A stretch of DNA of 36,780 nucleotides from an uncultured Lachnospiraceae bacterium (GCA_910579285.1 CAJTTT010000028.1:5816-42595); one strand, 5' to 3'; positions 7,505 through 16,806 are shown, counted from the first letter of the stretch. Numbers and translations are program-made. Notes: generated by a model from the letters alone, not told the origin.

Positions 7505-9337
7505 CTACTTTATACTGTTTAAAAAATTCATTGTATCTTCGTATGATAAAATGTGTGTATTGACAACATTTCCCCCTGTCGGTTCATTCTCATCATCACT
7601 GTTTAGGTATGCAATAGACTCATCATAGCCAAGCACCATTACCTTACTGCTTCCCTCTATAGATGCTCCCTGCCAGCGTCCGTCTTTATACTGTAAAACA
7701 TCCCCCTCCTCGGCTTCCAGACCATCTATACTTACTGCACCATCTTTTCCAGGTTCACCTCTTAAGGATGATAACCATGCTTCCAGACTTCCAGTGAATC
7801 CACTGTTTAGAGCCAATTCATAAGCCGACTGTCCTCCAGGACCTTCCTTTCCTATCAGTGATGCCAGCCATTCCGTTACCGTTCCTGTAAATCCGGCGGC
7901 TCTTGCTACATCATAGGCTGACTGTCCGGCATCTCCCTGCTCTCCTTTCAGGGCTGCCAGCCATTCCACCACCGTTCCTGTAAATCCATTGTTCCGTGCC
8001 ACTTCATAGGCTGACTGTCCTTCCTCTCCCCGCTCACCTGCCAGCCCCTTTAAATTAGGTGTTTCAAAAGCATCTTCCGCTGTCCTAATTTCCAAAATAT
8101 ATGTATTCTCATTTTCCTCTACAACACGAATAACAGGTGCCACCATCCCAGACTGTTCTATAATCTGTTTAACCTCTGGTACTGTTGTATAGTTTACATC
8201 ATTCTTAAGCTGGCTCACATCTTTAGGAATGGCAATTCCAATCGCCTTCTCAATAGCGCTTTTAGTCTCCTTATTTGTATCTGTAAGCGCCACTTTCACT
8301 GCTCCAAGCGTATATTGTGTATTCTCTGGAGCATCGATATGGATTTCTGCTTTACTGAGCAGATACCAAGCTTCTATCCCATGCAGTTCAGACACTACCC
8401 TCACATAAGAACACACTCTTAATGCCTCAATCTGTCCATCAGTAAGGTTTAGATCAATCACCTTAACTTCTATGGTTTTCTTCAGCACAATCCCTGACTT
8501 AAGTTTTTCCCTTGCTTTCCTGAGCAGGTTCTCCGAAAGGGTCACGTCTTCCCAGATGCTTTCATCCGGCTCTGCATAAATAACACCATATTCTGCTGCC
8601 TTCTCCTCGTCTACGATGTAATCCCTGCCGTCATTGACATCCATTATGTTAATTCTTTGACCGTCCACAGATGCACCCTGCGGTCTGATCGCTGTGTACG
8701 TCTCTACCGCTGAGGTATTGACCAAAAGGTCTATGATGTTTTTCCCAAAAGATATAGGCTGGCTGGATATCTCCTGATAATCCTCCAGCCAGTCTAAATA
8801 ATCCCCATCCTCCTCATACCTGATCCGCAGATGTCCTCCAAGCGAACTCTGGAAGCATTTTTCCTTGACTGCTTTCCACGTTTTTAAAGCGCTTTCACTG
8901 CTTCTCACAATATAATCGTTTTTATCTTTGACTGTAACATTCCCGATCCGAAATCTCTGTTTGTCACCCACCTGGCTGTTATGGTTCTCCACAATCTGCC
9001 TGAACAATCGCTCCGGGGCTCCTGTAAATTCAAATTCAGGAAATACAGAATCGTTTAAAAATGCCAGTTTTCCTTCGCACTGTATTGTTTTAATATTATC
9101 TATGTTTCTGTCATCCGATATGATCCGCCCCTTCCAGATCGTTCGGTTGCTAACTTTTACTTGAATCATGGTAGCTAGTTTTTTTAGGCTGATAAAGGCC
9201 GGATGCTCTGATGTCATGTTAAATACCAGTGTCCCGGCACTATTGTCCTCCATTGTCAGCACAATATTGTACAGACACAGTTTCTCAACATTTGGTGTAT
9301 AAATCAAAACATCATCTGCATATATCTTGTACATCAC
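7505..9337 (-). CDS. Tail-associated (Tal/gp37-like) protein with collagen-like repeats
   Basis: A 610-residue protein. The first 370 residues resemble the Tal / ReqiPepy6 gp37-like tail-tip family (beta-rich, with GRIISDDRNIDNIKTIQCEG and WYLLSKAEIHID motifs), which forms the tail tip hub next to Dit. Residues about 430-540 hold three copies of a 34-residue unit, GQSAYEVARNNGFTGTVVEW followed by LAALKGEQG, ending in collagen-like GxxGxxG steps. No peptidase motif is evident. Start codon overlaps the Dit stop (ATGA-like). The C-terminal 70 residues may bind the next tail protein. Confidence 0.75.
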   Translation of the reverse strand: MMYKIYADDVLIYTPNVEKLCLYNIVLTMEDNSAGTLVFNMTSEHPAFISLKKLATMIQVKVSNRTIWKGRIISDDRNIDNIKTIQCEGKLAFLNDSVFPEFEFTGAPERLFRQIVENHNSQVGDKQRFRIGNVTVKDKNDYIVRSSESALKTWKAVKEKCFQSSLGGHLRIRYEEDGDYLDWLEDYQEISSQPISFGKNIIDLLVNTSAVETYTAIRPQGASVDGQRINIMDVNDGRDYIVDEEKAAEYGVIYAEPDESIWEDVTLSENLLRKAREKLKSGIVLKKTIEVKVIDLNLTDGQIEALRVCSYVRVVSELHGIEAWYLLSKAEIHIDAPENTQYTLGAVKVALTDTNKETKSAIEKAIGIAIPKDVSQLKNDVNYTTVPEVKQIIEQSGMVAPVIRVVEENENTYILEIRTAEDAFETPNLKGLAGERGEEGQSAYEVARNNGFTGTVVEWLAALKGEQGDAGQSAYDVARAAGFTGTVTEWLASLIGKEGPGGQSAYELALNSGFTGSLEAWLSSLRGEPGKDGAVSIDGLEAEEGDVLQYKDGRWQGASIEGSSKVMVLGYDESIAYLNSDDENEPTGGNVVNTHILSYEDTMNFLNSIK

Positions 9338-9957
9338 AGTGCCCCTTCCTGATATTGGAATAATATAACTCCTTTACCCTCTACTCTGAAGCGGTTATAG
9401 CCCTGTTTTAAAATCACGTCCTCCAGCTGATACTCCCCCTCACCAAGGTTATACATTTTGTCTCCAAACGTAACCAGCATCGGTGCTGTAACCGTAATAG
9501 TCGGTATCGTCCGCATTCGTTCATTGAGCAGGACGATATTACTTGCTCCTTTGATCTCTTCCCTATGCCGGGTTATCCTGCTCTTATACTTATAAGGTTC
9601 ACAGGATGCCGTAACCTCTAGCGTCAGAAGATTTTTATTCAATACTGGGTCGCCAACACTGCAGCGACCTCTATAATAAAATGTATCTTCTCTGTCGAGA
9701 ATGATCTTCTTTTTTAATCCGTGCAATGCATTGATTATCTGGGCGATTTTTTCCTGCCTCAGTGTAGTAAATTTAAAGCTGATCTGCCTGTTATTGTATT
9801 TCACTTCTCCAAGACTTTCCGTGATATCAAGCACACCATCCATTCCGGGAACCTCGATTTCTTTGACCTTGACCATCGGTGTGGATACCCGGGCATAATT
9901 CATAATAAAATCTGTGGTATACCCCACATGCAAATCATCAAACCACACTCCATCCAT
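9334..9957 (-). CDS. Distal tail protein (Dit, siphovirus family)
   Basis: A 207-residue protein with the N-terminal Dit fold pattern: GVWFDDLHVGYTTDFIM, VPGMDGVLDIT and a YNNRQISFKF strand, followed by a second beta domain with PTITVTAP and a terminal GYNRFRVEG strand. Dit forms the hexameric ring connecting the tail tube with the tip. Gene order tape measure, Dit, Tal is that of siphophages and not of the contractile-tailed phage Mu. Confidence 0.82.
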   Translation of the reverse strand: MDGVWFDDLHVGYTTDFIMNYARVSTPMVKVKEIEVPGMDGVLDITESLGEVKYNNRQISFKFTTLRQEKIAQIINALHGLKKKIILDREDTFYYRGRCSVGDPVLNKNLLTLEVTASCEPYKYKSRITRHREEIKGASNIVLLNERMRTIPTITVTAPMLVTFGDKMYNLGEGEYQLEDVILKQGYNRFRVEGKGVILFQYQEGAL

Positions 9958-12900
9958 TACTTGATCCTCTCATCCTGTCTTGAGATCTCCCCGAGACGCA
10001 TGTTCATTCCTGCTGCCAGCCCGCCAACTGTCGCCCCCGTGTCAAGTACAACCTGCATATTGGCAATCTGCGGTAAATATCTGTTTAACAATACCGAAAT
10101 GGCATTTAAAGTATTCTTCAAACCCTCATCACGCTCTGATACAGCGCGGCGTATGTAATCCTGCAGCACAGCAATCGGCGCGATGGCCTCTGCACCAGCT
10201 TCTCCTCCTGCCATGATATTTCCTGTAGCCGGGTTTATACCAAAGGCTGTAGGTTTCGTCATCACACCGCCCTTGGCATACCACTCCACGCCAAAATGCG
10301 GGATGGACGGCGGATCCAGGGAAAAAGAACCATCGATCTTAAAGTGGGGCAGTTTGATATGCGGAAGTTTCCACTCAAAATTAAAGAATCCCTTGATTTT
10401 TTCTATAATAGTGTGGATGGTATCACGGCATCTGGAGAAAGTGTCTGCGACATTACCCGCAATGCTAGAGAACTTATCACGGATGGTATTCCCCATCTCT
10501 GAAAATTTGGATGTTGTTGTGCTTTTCAGGTTTTCAATAGCCGCATTGCCCTTATCCCTGATATTATTAAAACCTTCAACTCCTCTGTACGCGACTTCAT
10601 TCAACTTTGCTACGGACTCCTCCTTAAATTCATGGAATTTTCTGGTCGCGCTATCCTTAAATTCACTGACCCTGCTCACTGCTGCTTCCTTAAATTCCTG
10701 TATCCTGCCCGTTGCTTTCTCTTTTAGCTCAGTCGCTTCTGAGACAATCTTTTCCCTTGCCTCCTCAAATTTCTGTCCCCACCGTTCCTTCAGATCTGCA
10801 ATTTTCTCAGTTGCCTCTTCCTTCAAATTGTTGAAATCTGTGACCACTTTCTCCTTCATTTCGGCCACTTTAGCTGATGTTTTTTCCCGTAACTCTTCAA
10901 AATGATTTACCGCACTGTCTTTCAGGTTCTGGATCTTTTCACCCGCCTGTTCCCGGAGTTCTTCGATTCTGGCTGTCGCATTTTCTTTCAGTTCAACAAA
11001 TTTTGCTCCGGCCTGCTCTTTCATCTCTTCAAATTTAGTGACAGCATTTTCCTTAATCTCATGGTATTTCTCGACGACAGCGGTTTTCATTTCCTCTGTC
11101 TTCTCCTTCATGCTGTCAGCCATACCGTGGTATCTCTCTTTGATCCCCTCTACCAGTTCATGGGTTTTCTCTTTTATCTGGTTCCATTTCTCAGCAACAG
11201 CTGTTTCAACACCTTCTACTGCGGAAGAAACAGTCTCCTTGAATCCCGACCATTTCTCTTTGATGGATTCCACCATTTCCCGCGTACTTTCCTTGATCTG
11301 GTTCCACTTTTCGCTGATTTTCTCTTTCAGCTCATGTGCCTTTTCCTTTATGGTGTCCCAGTTCTTATACAGCGTGACACCTATTGCAATGACAGCCGTG
11401 ATCACGCCTATAATAACCCACACCGGGGCCGGTACTGCTGCCAGTGCCGGTAACAGACCGCTCCCTATCTTACTGACAACTCCGCCTATACCGCCGGCTA
11501 GTTTTGTGCCGCCTGTAAATAAGGTTTTTCCGACAGATATCACGCTTCCTATGCCACCGATTAACTTGCTCCCCGCCGTGATCAGTGTGCCTATCCCCGA
11601 AACTATTTTTCCGCCGACAATCAGAACCGGTCCTGCCGCAGCCGCTATCCCCGCTATGGTAAGAATCATCTTCTTCGTCCCGTCATCCAGACCGGAAATC
11701 CATGTACACAGGTTGGAAAGCCATTCCACACCCTGCCGCAGGTAGGGCATGATCAGCGTGACAAACTGTATTGCCAGCGCCTCCATCTGGGATTTAAGAA
11801 GAGTGATCTGGCCGCTCAGATTGTCATTCATCGTATCTGCCATATCCTTTGCTGCCCCGTCTGCAGAATCGATGGCTTCCGCAAGTTTGTTAAAATCACT
11901 GTCGCTTGCATTGATGATCGCAAGCATTCCGGACATAGCTTCTTTTCCAAACAGGGTGGCGGCTGCCTGCGCCTGCTCTTCTTCCGTCAGTCCCTTAAAG
12001 GCACCCCTGATCGTAGTCAGCACTTCCCGTAAGGACTTCATGTTGCCGGAGCTGTCAACCAGAAGTTCGTTGTAAATGCCTGTGGTCTCATTCTGCCCTG
12101 CCTGCGCAACTGACAGGTCATTCATTGCATCTTCCAGATTATTTTGGGTCTTTTCCAGATTCAGTGCTGCCGTCTGCGCCTGCGAGGAATTGACCCCATA
12201 CTTTGCCACAGCATCATTGTATTTGATCTGGGCTTTTTCCATATCAATAGTCTTATTTTCGACCTTCGTCTGCGCTTTCTGGAGCTTGCCGCTGTCAACT
12301 ACATTTGCCGTTTCCTCTGTTGCCAGCCCGAGGGCGACCATCACATTCATCATCGCTTCCGTAGGCTTCACCAGATTGGTAAGCGATGAGCGGAGGGAGG
12401 TACCTGCCTGCGATGCCTTGATTCCACTGTTTGCCATCAGACCTACCGCTAAGGCAACATCCTCTGCTGAGTAGCCAAGGGAACCCGCTACCGGCGCGAC
12501 ATACTTAAAGGTTTCTCCCATCATGGATACGTTTGTATTCGCATTGGATGACGCTTTTGCAAGCACGTCTGCGAAATGCCCTGAGTCTCCTGCCGACATA
12601 CCAAACGCAGTAAGTGCATCTGTGACAATATCCGAAGTGAGCGCCAGATCCTCACCCGATGCCGCCGCAAGGTTCATAATTCCCGGCAGACCGCTTAACA
12701 TATCGTCAGTCTTCCAGCCCGCCATTGCCATGTAGGTGAGAGCCTCTGCCGCCTGTGATGCGGAAAATTTAGTTGTTTCCCCCATCTCTTTTGCCAGATT
12801 TTCCAGTTTCTGGAAGTCCGCTCCTGTGGCGCCTGATATGGCAGAAACCTGCGACATGGTTTCCTCAAAACTTGCCGCCGCCTTAATGGCTGTGGCACCT

Positions 12901-13079
12901 ATTCCCATGATCGGCGCTGTTACCCCAAGCGTCAGCTTGGAACCTATATGGGATATCTTGTCACCGGCAGCCTGCAGGCCGGATCCCATTGATTCTACCT
13001 TTGACATGACGGAATCAATTTTCTCACCGAATCCTTCTGCATCCAATACAATTTTCCCAACCAGTGTAAATAAATCCAT
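9957..13079 (-). CDS. Phage tail tape measure protein
   Basis: A 1040-residue protein, the longest in the phage. The N-terminal region (about 60-260) is the conserved TMP core: ASFEETMSQVSAISGATG, then LTYMAMAGWKTDDM and NSGIKASQAGTSLRSSL. Two hydrophobic segments (about 480-580) could insert into the membrane. Residues about 580-870 are a long chain of heptad/11-residue repeats (KEKWSxFKE, EKxxELKEKA) predicted as continuous helix. The C-terminal part is GxxAGGEAGAEAIAPI, typical of TMPs. The length sets tail length. Start is at the GTG/ATG just after the chaperone stop. The tail must be long and flexible if of siphovirus type. Confidence 0.93.
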   Translation of the reverse strand: MDLFTLVGKIVLDAEGFGEKIDSVMSKVESMGSGLQAAGDKISHIGSKLTLGVTAPIMGIGATAIKAAASFEETMSQVSAISGATGADFQKLENLAKEMGETTKFSASQAAEALTYMAMAGWKTDDMLSGLPGIMNLAAASGEDLALTSDIVTDALTAFGMSAGDSGHFADVLAKASSNANTNVSMMGETFKYVAPVAGSLGYSAEDVALAVGLMANSGIKASQAGTSLRSSLTNLVKPTEAMMNVMVALGLATEETANVVDSGKLQKAQTKVENKTIDMEKAQIKYNDAVAKYGVNSSQAQTAALNLEKTQNNLEDAMNDLSVAQAGQNETTGIYNELLVDSSGNMKSLREVLTTIRGAFKGLTEEEQAQAAATLFGKEAMSGMLAIINASDSDFNKLAEAIDSADGAAKDMADTMNDNLSGQITLLKSQMEALAIQFVTLIMPYLRQGVEWLSNLCTWISGLDDGTKKMILTIAGIAAAAGPVLIVGGKIVSGIGTLITAGSKLIGGIGSVISVGKTLFTGGTKLAGGIGGVVSKIGSGLLPALAAVPAPVWVIIGVITAVIAIGVTLYKNWDTIKEKAHELKEKISEKWNQIKESTREMVESIKEKWSGFKETVSSAVEGVETAVAEKWNQIKEKTHELVEGIKERYHGMADSMKEKTEEMKTAVVEKYHEIKENAVTKFEEMKEQAGAKFVELKENATARIEELREQAGEKIQNLKDSAVNHFEELREKTSAKVAEMKEKVVTDFNNLKEEATEKIADLKERWGQKFEEAREKIVSEATELKEKATGRIQEFKEAAVSRVSEFKDSATRKFHEFKEESVAKLNEVAYRGVEGFNNIRDKGNAAIENLKSTTTSKFSEMGNTIRDKFSSIAGNVADTFSRCRDTIHTIIEKIKGFFNFEWKLPHIKLPHFKIDGSFSLDPPSIPHFGVEWYAKGGVMTKPTAFGINPATGNIMAGGEAGAEAIAPIAVLQDYIRRAVSERDEGLKNTLNAISVLLNRYLPQIANMQVVLDTGATVGGLAAGMNMRLGEISRQDERIK

Positions 13080-13089
13080 ATGCCCCCCA

Positions 13090-13410
13090 CTAAAACGGAT
13101 GAAACCCTGAAAGAATACCCTCCGCCTGCGCCACAGCCTCTTCCGGGGTCAGTTCCCGTCTGTTATCTGTCATTTCTGCCTTTGCCGCGCCTTTCGCTGC
13201 AGACGGGCTCTGCAGTATATCCGCTTTCCATTCGCTGAAAGACTTTTCCTCTAATAAAGCCACAGCCAAATAGAGCTGCCAAAGTTTATCTTCATTGACC
13301 TGTTCAAGCAGGTTATCGATAAACTCCGGCAGCATCCCGTTCTCAATCATTACATCTACAACTGGAAAAGGATCTGCATATCTTGTCGATAGCAAATCCC
13401 AGAACTTCAC
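13090..13410 (-). CDS. Tail assembly chaperone, downstream (T-like) part
   Basis: A 106-residue, acidic helical protein that begins with GTG six nt after the previous stop. Its frame is open upstream into the previous gene, so it may be made as a -1 frameshift extension as well as, or instead of, an independent product. Position directly before the tape measure gene is that of the gpG/gpGT chaperones, which coat the tape measure during tail assembly. It ends in a helix, SGFHPF. No known motif. Confidence 0.6.
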   Translation of the reverse strand: MKFWDLLSTRYADPFPVVDVMIENGMLPEFIDNLLEQVNEDKLWQLYLAVALLEEKSFSEWKADILQSPSAAKGAAKAEMTDNRRELTPEEAVAQAEGILSGFHPF

Positions 13411-13415
13411 AATCC

Positions 13416-13949
13416 CTATTTCAGAAACGCGCTGGCAGCCTTGATAAAATTTCTTACGTTATTCTCCGTGATGATCCTTACGATCATAGCTGCAAAAATC
13501 TCCAGATCCAGCTTCCCAACTTCTTCGCTGGTAATCCCTGCAAGATTTCCTATCAGACGGAATACCTCCTGCATGCATCTGTCCAGATTCATCATCACTT
13601 TATTTGCAATCCTTGTCACCACAGCTGCACCAAGAATAAACTGGTCATCAGATGCTTTCTTCCCGCCGTTGGACTCCGTATCACCGCCGCTTCCTGCCTC
13701 ACCTTCACTAAGCATCTGCCTGCGGTTTTTCATCTTGACCAGCAGGTCAGTGAAGTCTTCATCCCCATAGCAGGAAATCAACTCATCAATGCCGATCTTC
13801 CCCACGATCTTTGCAAACAACGGGATGTCTGCCGCCTGCAGCTTCCGCATCGTATAAGGTATTTCCGGCATTGTCCATGACGGCCCAATCTCTTCCGTCG
13901 CATCCGCTGCCATATCAGCAGTAACATTTTCTTTCATTTTTTCATCCAT
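13416..13949 (-). CDS. Tail assembly chaperone, upstream (G-like) part
   Basis: A 177-residue helical protein with an internal Gly/Ser/Asp-rich linker (about residues 85-100). It follows the major tail protein by two nt. A heptamer A-AAU-UUU sits at plus-strand positions 13446-13452, in phase for a -1 shift, about 30 nt before the stop. The shifted frame stays open through the start of the next gene, so a fusion would be made. This is the usual arrangement of tail chaperone genes in siphophages. Confidence 0.65.
   Translation of the reverse strand: MDEKMKENVTADMAADATEEIGPSWTMPEIPYTMRKLQAADIPLFAKIVGKIGIDELISCYGDEDFTDLLVKMKNRRQMLSEGEAGSGGDTESNGGKKASDDQFILGAAVVTRIANKVMMNLDRCMQEVFRLIGNLAGITSEEVGKLDLEIFAAMIVRIITENNVRNFIKAASAFLK
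13446..13452 (-). other. Candidate -1 ribosomal frameshift site A-AAU-UUU
   Basis: X-XXY-YYZ slippery heptamer in the zero frame of the upstream chaperone gene (AAT TTT codons preceded by A). After a -1 slip no stop occurs before the start of the next frame. I see no strong pseudoknot downstream, so this is a candidate only. Confidence 0.45.
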
Positions 13950-13951
13950 TG

Positions 13952-14698
13952 TTATTCAATCCCTCCATTCTGCAGCGCCAAAAAGGAAGCGATCTTCTCG
14001 TCCTTGTTCGTCCCCGTAAGCGTGTACCCGCGTGCCGCCGCAAGTTTCTCCAAATCCGCCACCGTCATGGCTGTAAGCATCTCCTCCGTATAAATGACAA
14101 CTGTCTCCTTCTTCTTCGGATAATAGATAAATACAGGCAGGGTGTCATGGGCATCCTCGAATCCTGCCGAGCATTCAAACTTACACTTGAGCACCGACTT
14201 ATCCTTATTCTTTGTATCTGCCTCAAATCCGGATGTGCACAGCATGTTCTCCATGATGACTATGATCTCCCGACCATCAGACAGAGTTCCGATGGCAGCG
14301 ATGTTGTCAATGTAGTCGCTGTCCTCCAGCAGCGCTTTTGTCGTAAGCAGGTCATAACCCGGTATATCTGATTCTGTCTGGGCTGCCACCATTGTCATCT
14401 TCAGGATGTCCTGCGTCATCTCGATCAGGTTGGCTTCAATATATGCCTCCTCCCCCTGTTTGAGGGTCATGCCCTTTACCCGGACAATAGCCCCGTCCAC
14501 CTCGATATCCTCAAAGTTGGACGAAATGTGTACCTTGGCGCCGCCAGATGTCGCACCCAGCAGATCCCCGTACCACTTCCCATCTTCATATTTCAGGTTT
14601 GCATAGAGAACCGCCGCATTGATCAGCAGGTTCTGCGGGGTTTTCTCTGTGATCCCCGATTTTTTGAATTTTTCGATCAGACTTCCTTTTCCCATCAT
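13952..14698 (-). CDS. Major tail (tube) protein with C-terminal LEM/HeH-like helix pair
   Basis: About 248 residues from the ATG at 14698, which has GGGAGAGG just upstream and overlaps the previous stop. The first 200 residues are beta-rich with an N-terminal NLLINAAVLYANL strand and GATSGGAKVHI, as in siphophage tail tube proteins. The last 40 residues (MTVADLEKLAAARGYTLTG) form a helix-extended loop-helix motif seen at the C-terminus of several phage structural proteins. Located between the connector genes and the chaperones, which is the standard place of the tube gene. Confidence 0.68.
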   Translation of the reverse strand: MMGKGSLIEKFKKSGITEKTPQNLLINAAVLYANLKYEDGKWYGDLLGATSGGAKVHISSNFEDIEVDGAIVRVKGMTLKQGEEAYIEANLIEMTQDILKMTMVAAQTESDIPGYDLLTTKALLEDSDYIDNIAAIGTLSDGREIIVIMENMLCTSGFEADTKNKDKSVLKCKFECSAGFEDAHDTLPVFIYYPKKKETVVIYTEEMLTAMTVADLEKLAAARGYTLTGTNKDEKIASFLALQNGGIE

Positions 14699-15078
14699 CC
14701 TCTCCCTTTCCAACGCTTAACCTCCAGCGTTATCTGAATCTTAGTCAGTTCCGTTTCCATGTCTGCCGGAAGATCCGTAAGGATTTCCCCCGCGGAAACA
14801 AGCATTGTCCCTCCCCTGCACTGGACCAGCCGTCCTGTATCCTCTGGGAACATTTCGACCACCCGCTCTGCCGCCTCATACAGCTGCATGTCATCGTCGC
14901 CGCGGTAAAATCCTGTAAGCAACAGCCGGTATCCTGTCTCCCCGGATTCATCACTGCCGCCTTCCCCATACAGTTCTCCGATGAAATACGGATACTTCGG
15001 TTTCCTTTTCCACCGTAAAAATCTGTAATTGATCTCCCCGGACAAAAGCTCCCCGATTTTTTTGACAATTTCCCTCAC
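14695..15078 (-). CDS. Tail terminator / minor capsid-like connector protein
   Basis: A 127-residue protein: RYLLLTGFYRG-like strands, QLYEAAERVVEMFPED helix, then ITLEVKRWKG. The alpha/beta pattern and the position just before the tail tube gene fit a tail terminator (tail-to-head joining) protein. It overlaps the preceding HK97-gp10-like gene by 4 nt. Confidence 0.6.
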   Translation of the reverse strand: MREIVKKIGELLSGEINYRFLRWKRKPKYPYFIGELYGEGGSDESGETGYRLLLTGFYRGDDDMQLYEAAERVVEMFPEDTGRLVQCRGGTMLVSAGEILTDLPADMETELTKIQITLEVKRWKGRG

Positions 15079-15488
15079 GTCATCCTCCCGAATCTCTCCT
15101 GTGCCGATGCGATGATCCTGCCCTTCAAAGCCATATATGCTTTGAAAAGTGGTCTGATCGGTCTCTTGCCACGGGTAAAATGTCTCTGACCTTTCTCATC
15201 TACATACCACCAGCCGCCCTTACGACCATTTCCATTCAGGGCATACTCACCGGTTCCGAACTCCTCCCAGACCGCATTTTCGGAATCCGACGCCACGGCT
15301 CCTTCCAGCTTGGCTTCATCTACCACATACCGCCACGACTGTCTCGTTTTTCCCGTCCGCACCCGCTGGTTATTCCGAACCGCAGATACAAGTTCCCCGC
15401 AAGCCTCGTGGAGCCACGCGACTGCCGTCTGCTGGAACTCTTCTGTAACCTCATCCTGATGCGTCTCGATATGAATGTCCATTCCCAT
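15075..15488 (-). CDS. HK97 gp10-like head-tail joining protein
   Basis: A 137-residue protein with the features of the HK97 gp10/minor capsid family: an N-terminal helix, VRTGKTRQSWRY near residue 45, and WEEFGTGEYALNGNG followed by an aromatic-rich KGGWWYVDEKG loop. These proteins form the tail completion ring. The start is coupled to the previous gene. Confidence 0.7.
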   Translation of the reverse strand: MGMDIHIETHQDEVTEEFQQTAVAWLHEACGELVSAVRNNQRVRTGKTRQSWRYVVDEAKLEGAVASDSENAVWEEFGTGEYALNGNGRKGGWWYVDEKGQRHFTRGKRPIRPLFKAYMALKGRIIASAQERFGRMT

Positions 15489-15489
15489 C

Positions 15490-15834
15490 TCACTGTCCTC
15501 CCAGATATTTCAGATAGATCTCCAGATGCTCGTGCAGGCACATCGGATCATCAAACAGCTTCACTTCATAGACTTCCCCATCGATCAGGAGCCTGCTGTT
15601 TTCAGCAGTGAGTTTTTCACCATTATAAGAAGGAGCAAAATAGTCACAGATGAATATATAGTCTGCATCCTCGATTCGGCTCATCATTTTCAGGTTTACC
15701 CCGCCGTCGAGCAGATCCAATGTGCCGTTTACGGAAAATGCATCTTTCCATCTGATACGGTCCGCCTTGTATTCATCCGTTTCTATTTCTCTGATCTGGA
15801 CTACCGCTTTCGTATTTCCGTTGATATGTCCCAT
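15490..15834 (-). CDS. Head closure / head-tail joining protein
   Basis: About 114 residues, starting at the ATG 15834 that overlaps the stop of the previous gene, with GAGGTGG upstream (ATG 15837 is an alternative). A beta-barrel-like protein (LLDGGVNLKMMSRIED, DYIFICDYFAP) resembling the stopper/head closure proteins (SPP1 gp16 type) that plug the portal after packaging. Assigned mainly from size, fold pattern and position. Confidence 0.55.
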   Translation of the reverse strand: MGHINGNTKAVVQIREIETDEYKADRIRWKDAFSVNGTLDLLDGGVNLKMMSRIEDADYIFICDYFAPSYNGEKLTAENSRLLIDGEVYEVKLFDDPMCLHEHLEIYLKYLGGQ

Positions 15835-16358
15835 CATTGCCACCTCATCTGCATATATGGCTCAAGAAAGCTGAGCAGAGATTTCGGGTATCCGTCAAGG
15901 CTGTTCTGGGCATCCATGTCATAGTAAGTCACCGAATGCCGGGAAAGAGTTTCCGTCTTAATGCCGATCTTTGAACGCATCGTAAAGTCCCATTGAAGCA
16001 TGTTTAATACCCCTTCCTGTACATCCTCCGGGTAGACTACTTTGGTAACTGTATTGTACAGGGCATCATACAGAACCTTATCCAGCTTTAAGTGTCCCTC
16101 CGCCGTACTTATAATGGTGTACAACCCCTTATTGGGAGACCCGCTGATCTCGACCGTATCCCCATCCGCAAGATAAGGACTGCTGCCAAGCAGCATCCCG
16201 TCGCAGGACGGTACCCTGATCCGTACCGCCCTGTCTTGAAAGTTGTTGTTTGTCTCCGAACGGATCAGCCTCTCAATGGCTCTGATCTTCCGTTCCATCA
16301 CTGCTTCCGGGATATCCATCTGCAGACAGGCAAGCGCCTCTTCCACTTTTACTACCAT
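15834..16358 (-). CDS. Head-tail connector (adaptor) protein
   Basis: About 174 residues; the ATG at 16358 overlaps the stop of the upstream gene and has GGGAG upstream, so the longer reading frame to 16412 is not used. An N-terminal helix pair (VEEALACLQMDIPEAVMERKI, split) resembles gp6/gp15-type adaptors that bind the portal. The middle part is a beta domain (GDTVEISGSPNKGLYTIIS) inserted between helices. The C-terminal region is DAQNSLDGYPKSLLSFLEPY, typical of connectors. Confidence 0.65.
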   Translation of the reverse strand: MVVKVEEALACLQMDIPEAVMERKIRAIERLIRSETNNNFQDRAVRIRVPSCDGMLLGSSPYLADGDTVEISGSPNKGLYTIISTAEGHLKLDKVLYDALYNTVTKVVYPEDVQEGVLNMLQWDFTMRSKIGIKTETLSRHSVTYYDMDAQNSLDGYPKSLLSFLEPYMQMRWQ

Positions 16359-16795
16359 AACCGCTCCCATTCCACGGGCTCCACAGTATAGCCATCCTTC
16401 ACTGCGAACCATGAAGCCGCAAATCCGTCTGTGGTATATCCCTCGCCCTCCGTAAAGTCAACGCCGCCGATCCGCTTCGTGATCTTATTCCTGCAGATGA
16501 TCTTATATACCGCCGGAAGCCCTGCCTCTGATTCCTCGGACAGTTTCTCCTCCGGCGAGGGTTCCTTGCCCTTTTCTGCTCCTGGTTCCTCTATCGGTTT
16601 CTCCTCCGGCAAAGCTTCCCCTGCCTTTTCTGCCCCGGATTCCTCTATCTGTTTCCCCTCCGGCGGATGTTCCCTGACCTTTTCTGCCTCGGATTCCTCC
16701 AACGGTTTCTCCTCCGGCGGATGTTCCCTGGTCTTCACTGCTTCAGCATCCGGCGGCATTTTCCCTGCAGCAACCCCAATCTTTCTCCTTGCCAT
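16352..16795 (-). CDS. Capsid-associated protein with four 18-residue acidic Pro/Glu repeats
   Basis: A 147-residue protein directly downstream of the capsid gene. Residues 23-94 are four tandem 18-residue repeats of the form REHPPEEKPLEESEAEKV, encoded by 54-bp repeats at about 16515-16730. The repeats are acidic, proline-rich and unlikely to fold. The C-terminal 50 residues (VYKIICRNKITKRIGGVDF, then a YTTDGFAAS segment) form a small beta domain. This resembles head fibre or capsid-decoration arrangements, but no family is recognised. Repeat number is likely to vary among relatives. Confidence 0.6.
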   Translation of the reverse strand: MARRKIGVAAGKMPPDAEAVKTREHPPEEKPLEESEAEKVREHPPEGKQIEESGAEKAGEALPEEKPIEEPGAEKGKEPSPEEKLSEESEAGLPAVYKIICRNKITKRIGGVDFTEGEGYTTDGFAASWFAVKDGYTVEPVEWERLW

Positions 16796-16806
16796 AACCG
16801 CGCCTC

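Noticed and set aside
10183..11745. Long plus-strand open frames opposite the tape measure gene
   Set aside because: They mirror the repetitive coding strand, have no ribosome-binding sites and no recognisable domains.
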